From the NCBI RefSeq assembly GCF_023516715.1, contig NZ_JAMGSI010000001.1, positions 1,302,001 through 1,366,000 on the forward strand: a DNA stretch of 64,000 nucleotides. Direction: 5' to 3'. The translations under genes and the position numbers were made by a program. Under the pieces are notes generated by a model. It was not told the DNA's origin, ran no database searches, and worked only from the letters and a program-made list of their open reading frames with translations. Shown here piece after piece: positions 43,601 through 48,933 of the stretch. This stretch comes from Akkermansia massiliensis. Its GTDB lineage: Bacteria; Verrucomicrobiota; Verrucomicrobiia; Verrucomicrobiales; Akkermansiaceae. Numbering within the stretch: the stretch's first letter is position 1; each line of letters starts with the position of its first letter.

Positions 43601-45063
43601 GGAAGGTTCCCCCCATCATTGACACGGAATCCCGCTTCCTGAACACCTATGTGCGCAACTGGTCCATGGTCAGCGCCGCGCTGGGCGCCAAGGCTCCCGG
43701 CTCCCTGAAATCCGCCATCCGGGAACTGAAAAACATCCCCGTGGAACAGGGCTGCCGCTTCAAGCTCATGAGCGTCGTCAATGCCCGGGCCCTTCCCGTC
43801 GCCAAGGCCATCATGGCCATTCCCGGCCTGGACCAGCTCACCAAGGCCACCTGTGCGGAAATGATCCTGGGCATGGACGTGCGCATCTTCTTTGAACCCA
43901 AGCGGAAGGACGACAAGCCCCAGCCCGGGGAATACTCCCTGAACGTGGACGTCCAGCAGCCGCTGGGGGGCCGCGCCCTGGGCCTTCACCGCGACAAGGA
44001 ACTGGAAGGAAAGGCCAATTCCGCCTACAAGTACGACTTTGCCGGCACCGTCCAATTCAGTGACGCCACCACCTTCTCCCCCATGGAAACCATTTCCTGG
44101 ACCCCCGACTCCAAATTCGGCGGCCAGTGGAACGTGTACTCCTACAAGAAGGAGCTCAGCGGCCCCACCCAGCCGGGCGTGCAGAAAATGAGCGCCAAAA
44201 TCAAATGGCGCGTGAACGACCTGGACGTGGAATATGACCGCCCCATCGCCGTAGGCGGCTTTGAAGTGGGCTGCGGGGAAAAAGCCCACCCGGTCACCAA
44301 CTGCAACCACCTGTGGGTGCCGGGCATCCTGATCCGCGACCACGGCAACTGGGGCTGCTCCTTCCACCTGCCGGACGGCACCTACATCTCCGCAGCCTCC
44401 CAGGGCAACCAGATAGAGGTGTACGATGAAACCGACAAGAAGAAGGAGAAAACCTGGGTCTCCCCGAACGACTCTTGCCTGACGCAAGGCTCCCGCTGCC
44501 TGTTCCGCGTTTCCACGGACTGGCACGGCCTGGAATGCCGCGTGCGAGAACTGAAGCTGCTGGGCAGCGCCACGGAGGAAGTCACGGACTACAAGCTGAA
44601 AGCCTCCACCGGAGGCCATGTGGACACCGCCAAGCTGCTGGACCGGGACGCCACCACCATCGAGGAACTGGACGCCTCCCCCACGGAAGACGATCCCCTG
44701 GTGCTGGAACTCTCCCTGAAAAACGCCGCCTCCCTGCGCGCCGTGGACATCAAGATTGAAAAGGGGTACAACCGCCTCGTCATTGAAGCCAACAAGGGCG
44801 GCAAGTGGATTCCCATCCACTGGGGTTCCCTGGGAGCCGCTACCGCCGGCGTCAGCGATGCGCAGAAAGCCATGTACGCCAATGAGCCAGAGGTGCTGCG
44901 CATGCTCCAGCTCCCCGGCAACGGCTTTATCAAGTGCATGAGGACGTTTGAGCCTATCACCACCAACAGGCTGCGCGTCAAGCTCTTCCAGAAGGGGGGC
45001 AAGGTCCGCCTGGCGGAACTGCACGTGTACAAGGCGGATTCCGCCAGAAACGTTGCGCGTTAA
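40681..45063 (+). CDS. Giant membrane protein with kinase N-lobe-like head, PDZ and toroid-like domains
   Basis: A 1460-residue protein. Residues 1-110 resemble only the N-lobe of a bacterial Ser/Thr kinase: FNINGYLIQSLKQ, then LVREFCPQGLAVRDPESGKL, ending at TMYLVYALPG where the kinase hinge would be. The Gly-rich loop is absent and the beta-3 Lys is Arg. One membrane helix follows (about 157-177), then a long acidic Pro/Glu-rich linker to about residue 325. The extracytoplasmic part has a PDZ-like domain (VIEGSPAEKYVKEGDLILGI, about 405-445), an alpha/alpha-toroid-like region (MSEWLAAQQREDGSWERPGG, about 655-1000) and a C-terminal discoidin-like end. ATG 40681 follows a promoter by 30 bases. 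Its role is unknown; envelope sensing or scaffold is a guess. Confidence 0.75.
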   Translation: METTPPLPSGFNINGYLIQSLKQTDALCHVYYASDANHVQYLVREFCPQGLAVRDPESGKLRYPETTDIEQEVLPLKNDFEAQFRTGSLGEIPALGTMYLVYALPGVHPAAEQSPLPATPVEPLQRDQRTLATPAAGAPPVHAVPLSQPRKKKSSAGIWILILILLGGACAAYYYTQKPAEDSAAPQEPSSTQPKKEKKEAPKPEKKAALPAAEVEDPFEQESAAAEAPPGGAAEQPEETPSASAPEEQDEDGSATPAEEPAPEPEQPAGEADAPADDATSAEQPEPETPTKQKDAPALAAQAAVKPASPGRPRGKAARQTTNMGDVNAYVKKFAKAMTLNQWRKQYANLYTSWFGNSEEVAKGWITTFGPLGFRARGLDASWPDTNFRGFFPKTLLDPNGEPVANLYMVTQVIEGSPAEKYVKEGDLILGIDGQPFKTAQSLDVLYGPYQHQDRRGLDMHAGLLVDKAEGAGKITLNLIPAENVEKIQGIQPLWKEVFREERAKKPVSLSIPVKGGQQVRLHVDDGGNGIGSDGFEWSDLRLEGPGGPVPLTKLKPLQYSVGYGAAKYDPERKVWLAHAVSSLVFDIPKGDWKLKGTGTPGGAASVGVAVHVGGSATLPDSVKKYVKNVTFKIPQLGSYALGFPKNCAKSKAVVHMMSEWLAAQQREDGSWERPGGYCGNHYDTGWAGLALMATGNPKYDPVIKKAAQYIAFSGSQCWWAVPQASAGIFLCEYWLRYRDNSVLPAIRNGVQRMKNEVLYGDFVTGHGIHPGYAGTGVSIGGSHMCLFLALASKTPARTEDDVLDKMMDHAQSICPTGMGPYGRMTEAFTFEPNRECGGTYSGRHGPYYIASLICGGPELYTKNSRIMYGEGPIGGCDQGHSSETLSIMWALPAYWRTNPEVYYKNMEAFRWKLTLLRPFDGGMMQNPNRLELMTADPVIGTYIRTSVWITALCAERQNLAITGKPEFQAKSFRKVPPIIDTESRFLNTYVRNWSMVSAALGAKAPGSLKSAIRELKNIPVEQGCRFKLMSVVNARALPVAKAIMAIPGLDQLTKATCAEMILGMDVRIFFEPKRKDDKPQPGEYSLNVDVQQPLGGRALGLHRDKELEGKANSAYKYDFAGTVQFSDATTFSPMETISWTPDSKFGGQWNVYSYKKELSGPTQPGVQKMSAKIKWRVNDLDVEYDRPIAVGGFEVGCGEKAHPVTNCNHLWVPGILIRDHGNWGCSFHLPDGTYISAASQGNQIEVYDETDKKKEKTWVSPNDSCLTQGSRCLFRVSTDWHGLECRVRELKLLGSATEEVTDYKLKASTGGHVDTAKLLDRDATTIEELDASPTEDDPLVLELSLKNAASLRAVDIKIEKGYNRLVIEANKGGKWIPIHWGSLGAATAGVSDAQKAMYANEPEVLRMLQLPGNGFIKCMRTFEPITTNRLRVKLFQKGGKVRLAELHVYKADSARNVAR

Positions 45064-45122
45064 CATTGGGCAGCCTTCCACAACCAACTTGCAATGACAA
45101 ACCAATCCTTGCCATAAAGAAA

Positions 45123-45188
45123 TCTTCACAGGGGCATGCCCCTGTGAAGAAAAGGGGCTCTACCTCTCCAGCGAGGAAAAGCCCCCTT
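45123..45188. repeat. Perfect 28-base palindrome followed by a second hairpin
   Basis: Bases 45123-45150 read identically on both strands (half-site TCTTCACAGGGGCA). A second stem follows at once: AGGGGCT (45153-45159) with AGCCCC (45180-45185), with an inner CCTC/GAGG. Neither is followed by a T-run on the plus strand. They lie between the giant membrane-protein gene and the GH16 gene and could be a factor-independent end structure or a protein-binding site. Confidence 0.6.
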
Positions 45189-45260
45189 ACACGATATTCG
45201 GGCTGCAGGCCCGGTTCTTGGCCATTGACGCCTCTTCCTCCTGTCCCACCCCTCCCTGTT

Positions 45261-46226
45261 ATGTCCATCAGAACAACGCTCCTTCTTCTTTTCCCCATCG
45301 TTTCCCTTGCCGGGCCGCCTGCCCTGGCGGCAACCCCGTGGGTCTCCGGCAAAGACTGGGAACTTGTTTTTGAAGACGACTTTGACGGCCCCTCCCTGAA
45401 TGCCCGCAACTGGAGCCGTATCGATTACGTAAACCATAACGCCCCGGATTGGCGCAAATACCAATCCCAGGACGAAAGCCTTGTGGAATTCCGGGAACAG
45501 GACGGCAATTCCGCCATGACCCTGTGGGGAAAATACGGAGACTACACCACCCAGACCAATCAGACCGCCCCAGCCCAGACCTATGCCTGCGGAGGAGTGT
45601 ACTCTCTGAAAACCTTCCAATTCCAATACGGCTACGTAGAAGTTCGCGCCAGATTCGATTGCGTGCAGGGCGTCTGGCCTGCTATCTGGATGATGCCCAA
45701 ATCCGACAGCATCGGATGGCCGGCAGGAGGGGAAATTGACATCATGGAACATTTGAATTACGAAGGACGTGTCTACCAGACGATCCACTGGTCTGAAAAC
45801 GGCGTTCCAAACCAAGACAAATCCCAGGGGGTCACCCCCGGCTGGAGCGACGGCGCTGAAAAAACAAACTGGCACACCTACGGAATGGAATGGACGGAAG
45901 AAGGCATCACCTTTTATGTGGACGGAAAGGAAACCGGCTCCTTTAAAAAGCCCAATAATGCAAACTGGCCTTTTGACAAAGACGGAAACGAATTTTACCT
46001 GATCATCGACCAGCAGATCGGAGGCAACTGGGTAGAAAATGCAGGGGTTAATAAAGGAATTGACCAGAATACGCTGGCCAACTCCGGAGCCGCGTTCGAC
46101 ATCGACTACGTCAAAGTCTATTCATCAAGCAAATACAACCACCTCGTGCCGGAACCGGCTACAGCCGCGCTGAGCCTGGTTGGAACGGCCATCCTGTTGA
46201 CTCGCCGCAAAAGGAGCAGACTTTAA
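45261..46226 (+). CDS. Secreted glycoside hydrolase family 16 enzyme with PEP-CTERM tail
   Basis: A 321-residue secreted enzyme. After a signal peptide (1-25, cut near ALAA) comes the GH16 jelly-roll: WELVFEDDFDGPSLNARNW, YGYVEVRARFDCVQGVWPAI and the catalytic motif GGEIDIMEH (nucleophile and acid/base Glu either side of Asp). The C-terminus is a PEP-CTERM signal: VPEP, a hydrophobic stretch (ATAALSLVGTAILL), then TRRKRSR, implying exosortase-type cell-surface sorting. GH16 enzymes cut beta-glucans or galactans, and some gut bacterial ones, including Akkermansia enzymes, are endo-acting mucin O-glycanases. Substrate cannot be fixed here. ATG 45261 is the start directly before the signal peptide. 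Confidence 0.9.
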   Translation: MSIRTTLLLLFPIVSLAGPPALAATPWVSGKDWELVFEDDFDGPSLNARNWSRIDYVNHNAPDWRKYQSQDESLVEFREQDGNSAMTLWGKYGDYTTQTNQTAPAQTYACGGVYSLKTFQFQYGYVEVRARFDCVQGVWPAIWMMPKSDSIGWPAGGEIDIMEHLNYEGRVYQTIHWSENGVPNQDKSQGVTPGWSDGAEKTNWHTYGMEWTEEGITFYVDGKETGSFKKPNNANWPFDKDGNEFYLIIDQQIGGNWVENAGVNKGIDQNTLANSGAAFDIDYVKVYSSSKYNHLVPEPATAALSLVGTAILLTRRKRSRL

Positions 46227-46315
46227 ACACTCCCTTCCTCCCCCTGTCACGGGGATAAAGCTCCCGGCTTCATTCCCGGCGCACTTTCGGCATAAGGCCG
46301 TCATCGGCATTCGCG

Positions 46316-47380
46316 TCAATACTTCTGAACCGGAGAGGAAGGCGACTCTTCATCCGCCTCCCCTTCCGCCAGGCGGCACAAGGCCTCCGCGCGGCGCAGG
46401 CAGGAATCCCACAGTCCTGCCTTTTCCGGGAACGGGAAGCACAGGGAATCGCTCAGCTTCTCCACCCGCTTGAAGGAATCATCCCGGTCATAGGCGTCCA
46501 GGCCTTCCAGGCGGGAAGCCACGCCGTCCAGCCAGGAGAGGGGGTCATGGCAAATCAGGGGAAGATCGCACCCGGCCTTCAGGGAAAGCAGGGCGGCTTC
46601 ATCCGGAGCATGCCGCGCCGCAATCGCCCCCATGCACAAATCATCCGTAAACACCACTCCCCGGAAGCCGAGCCTGTCCCGCAGAAGCCCCCTGATCACC
46701 CGTTCGGACAGGGTGGCGGGATAATCGGGATCAATCTGCGGCAGCATGATATGGGCGGACATGATGGAGGAAAGCTCCGGACACAGGGCCAGAAAGGGCA
46801 GCAGGTCCGTCTTGAACAACTCACGTTCATCCAGGTCAACCACGGGAAGGCTGAAATGGGGGTCCGCCTGGGCGCGCCCCATGCCGGGAAAATGCTTGCC
46901 GCAGCTTTGCACGCCGCCCCGGCGCAGGTTGGAGGAATAAACGCCTCCGCGCGAAATCACGTCCTGGGGATTGTCTCCCCAGCAGCGGCCGGGCAGCGCA
47001 TTGGCCGCGGACGGGTCATGGCAAATATCCAGTACCGGGGCAAAATTCAGGTTCACCCCCAGGTACCGGAGCGCCATCGCCGTCACCGCGCCCAGTTCCA
47101 CAATGCCGTTAAAACCGCCGCTCCGCGCCAGAGAAGCGGGAGAAGGCAAATTCAGGCCCAGGGAAGCGGTGCGCACAACCCTGCCCCCCTCCTGGTCCAC
47201 GGCAATGACGGGATGGTGGCGGCAGAGCTTCCGCAACGTTTCCGTCAGGCTGCGCACCTGCTCCACGGAATCCACATTCCGGGAAAACAGGATGAAGCCG
47301 GCCGGCTGCAAACGCAGGATGGCCGCCTCCTCTTCCGCGCCCACTTCATGGCCGCTTATGCCGATCAGGGCGGGGAGCAT
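46316..47380 (-). CDS. nagZ: Beta-N-acetylhexosaminidase, NagZ type (GH3)
   Basis: Removes N-acetylglucosamine from anhydromuropeptides in peptidoglycan recycling, or from other glycans. The 354-residue protein is a single-domain GH3 with LQPAGFILFSRNVDS, VIAVDQEGGRVVR, LNFAPVLDICHDPSA, the NagZ-type His-Asp pair in CGKHFPGMGRAQADPHFSLP, and the nucleophile Asp in VVFTDDLCMGAI. ATG 47380 opens 13 bases after pyrE, and an upstream extension would overlap pyrE. It has no clear signal peptide, so it is probably cytoplasmic, as is usual for NagZ. Confidence 0.9.
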   Translation of the reverse strand: MLPALIGISGHEVGAEEEAAILRLQPAGFILFSRNVDSVEQVRSLTETLRKLCRHHPVIAVDQEGGRVVRTASLGLNLPSPASLARSGGFNGIVELGAVTAMALRYLGVNLNFAPVLDICHDPSAANALPGRCWGDNPQDVISRGGVYSSNLRRGGVQSCGKHFPGMGRAQADPHFSLPVVDLDERELFKTDLLPFLALCPELSSIMSAHIMLPQIDPDYPATLSERVIRGLLRDRLGFRGVVFTDDLCMGAIAARHAPDEAALLSLKAGCDLPLICHDPLSWLDGVASRLEGLDAYDRDDSFKRVEKLSDSLCFPFPEKAGLWDSCLRRAEALCRLAEGEADEESPSSPVQKY

Positions 47381-47393
47381 GAACGGAAAAAAA

Positions 47394-47963
47394 TTATTTG
47401 CCCAGCAGGGACGTCCTGGTGTACAGGGGATAAACGGGAATGCCGCGTTCCTCAATCGCCTGGCGGCCGCCTTCCTCGCGGTCCAGCAGCACCAGGGCGG
47501 CGGCTACCTTGCCCCCTTCCGCCTCAATGGCGTCAATCGCCTTCAGGGTGGAGCCGCCCGTCGTAATGACGTCATCCACCACCACCACGGTATCCCCGGC
47601 CTGGAAATTGCCCTCAATGCGGCGTCCCCGGCCATGGTCCTTCGGCTCCTTGCGCACGGTAAACACCTGGAGCTTCTTTTCAGCCCCTTCCAGAGCGCTG
47701 GTCATGCCGACGGCCAGGGAAATGGGGTCTGCGCCCATGGTCATTCCGCCAATGGCCGCCACCTCCGGGAAACGGGGCAGAATCTCCTCCTGCACCAGCT
47801 TCCAGCCCAGCGCGCCCACCAGCGTGGCCCCCACGGGGTCCAGGGCGGTCATGCGGCAGTCCACATACAGGTCTGACACCTTGCCGGAAGCCAGCGTAAA
47901 GGTTCCCGTGCGCACGGATTTTTCCAGAAGAATGCTTTTCAGAAGGTCGTATTGTTCACTCAT
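47394..47963 (-). CDS. pyrE: Orotate phosphoribosyltransferase
   Basis: Makes orotidine 5'-phosphate from orotate and PRPP in pyrimidine synthesis. The 189-residue protein has LASGKVSDLYVDCRMTALDP, AIGGMTMGADPISLAVG, FTVRKEPKDHGRGRRIEG (the flexible loop with Lys and His) and the PRPP motif VVVVDDVITTGGST. ATG 47963 matches the family start SEQYDLLKSILLE. A long upstream extension is unlikely. The gene is first in a pyrE-nagZ unit with a good promoter immediately upstream. Confidence 0.94.
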   Translation of the reverse strand: MSEQYDLLKSILLEKSVRTGTFTLASGKVSDLYVDCRMTALDPVGATLVGALGWKLVQEEILPRFPEVAAIGGMTMGADPISLAVGMTSALEGAEKKLQVFTVRKEPKDHGRGRRIEGNFQAGDTVVVVDDVITTGGSTLKAIDAIEAEGGKVAAALVLLDREEGGRQAIEERGIPVYPLYTRTSLLGK

Positions 47964-47994
47964 GGAGATATGGATGGATGAGGTGGTTGCGCCG

Positions 47995-48023
47995 TGTATA
48001 ACAGATACCCCCGGAATAAGCAA
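47995..48023 (-). promoter_or_regulatory. Candidate promoter of pyrE-nagZ
   Basis: On the minus strand TTGCTT and TATACA are separated by 17 bases (plus-strand AAGCAA at 48018-48023 and TGTATA at 47995-48000). The pyrE ATG lies about 30 bases downstream. Confidence 0.5.
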
Positions 48024-48043
48024 CGGATAACAGCATGCAAATC

Positions 48044-48072
48044 TTGACAAAAGGGCGGACAGGCTCCATAAC
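48044..48072 (+). promoter_or_regulatory. Candidate promoter of the L,D-transpeptidase gene
   Basis: A perfect -35 box TTGACA (48044-48049) is followed 17 bases later by a weaker CATAAC (48067-48072). The first 11 bases, TTGACAAAAGG, recur exactly in the promoter at 48877. Confidence 0.4.
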
Positions 48073-48095
48073 CTGCCTGTCATTCTCCCGTTCCC

Positions 48096-48743
48096 ATGAA
48101 ACCCGGCATACTGGCATTAGCTTCTATCAGTTCCATTCTCGTTTCCTGCAATCCATATGGAAGGCCCCCCCTGTTTGATAAAATCGCCGGGAAAATCCAG
48201 GGCGCGTCCAGCCAGGACAGCTACCTGTCCGGCGTGGGCGCCACCTCCGGCGTGAACACGGACCTGCCGCCGGAAGCCCGCCTGGGCCAGGGATACTGGG
48301 ACCTGCCTTCGGGCATTCAGGGGGAAAAGCACATCATTATTGACCTCAAGCAGCAGAAAGTCTTCTACTACGTAGGGGCCACGCTGGTGGGCGTCTCTCC
48401 CATGTCCTCCGGCAAGGAAGGCTTCGGCACGCCCAGGGGAACCTACAAGATTATCCAGAAGGACGCCAACTACAAATCCGGCACGTACGGCGTTCTGCGC
48501 AGCAAATCCACCGGTGCCGTCGTCAACGGGGACTATAACGCCAGGGCCGGCGGCGCGCCCGCAGGAACCTACTTCGACCCCGCCCCCATGCCCTACTGGA
48601 TGCGGATTACGGGCGGCTACGGCATGCACGTGGGCTTTGTCACCGGATACCCGGTCAGCCACGGTTGCGTGCGTCTCCCGGCAGACATGGCCAAGACGTT
48701 CTTTGAACACACACCTCTCGGAACCAAGGTCACCATCCGCTAG
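48096..48743 (+). CDS. L,D-transpeptidase lipoprotein, YkuD family
   Basis: Probably cross-links peptidoglycan stems or attaches proteins to the wall in the periplasm. The 215-residue protein has a lipoprotein signal ending at Cys18 (ILVSC). The YkuD domain shows IIIDLKQQKVFYYVG, SSGKEGFGTPRGTYKI and the active-site block HVGFVTGYPVSHGCVRLP, with the catalytic Cys at about residue 191. It ends shortly after the domain. It has its own promoter and is divergent from pyrE. Confidence 0.92.
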   Translation: MKPGILALASISSILVSCNPYGRPPLFDKIAGKIQGASSQDSYLSGVGATSGVNTDLPPEARLGQGYWDLPSGIQGEKHIIIDLKQQKVFYYVGATLVGVSPMSSGKEGFGTPRGTYKIIQKDANYKSGTYGVLRSKSTGAVVNGDYNARAGGAPAGTYFDPAPMPYWMRITGGYGMHVGFVTGYPVSHGCVRLPADMAKTFFEHTPLGTKVTIR

Positions 48744-48756
48744 CCCTTCCCGGCGG

Positions 48757-48774
48757 CTCCCTGCTCGCAGGGAG
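48757..48774 (+). terminator. Hairpin after the L,D-transpeptidase gene
   Basis: CTCCCTGC and GCAGGGAG form a perfect 8-base-pair stem with a TC loop, 14 bases after the stop. It is followed by AAAAAGG, not by T, so it may be a stability or Rho-type end structure rather than a classical terminator. Confidence 0.3.
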
Positions 48775-48876
48775 AAAAAGGCCCTCTTCCGGCTTCCTTG
48801 AAACGAGGTTTTCCCCTTCTTCCAGACGGGTGCCCGCGCTATGCGGACGCCATGGCACAGCTTCCGCACTCCGGAA

Positions 48877-48906
48877 TTGACAAAAGGCTCCGGACCTCCT
48901 TAAATA
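48877..48906 (+). promoter_or_regulatory. Candidate promoter of the second N-lobe-like protein gene
   Basis: A perfect TTGACA (48877-48882) is followed after 18 bases by TAAATA (48901-48906), 28 bases before the ATG. It shares TTGACAAAAGG with the promoter at 48044. Confidence 0.5.
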
Positions 48907-48933
48907 AATGAGTCTTTGATCTTTTGATTCGTC

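Noticed and set aside
40738-45129. A 1463-codon open frame on the minus strand opposite the giant membrane-protein gene
   Set aside because: It mirrors the codon pattern of the real gene, is rich in His, Gly, Val and Gln without any domain, and has no start signal. High third-position GC makes such shadows common here.
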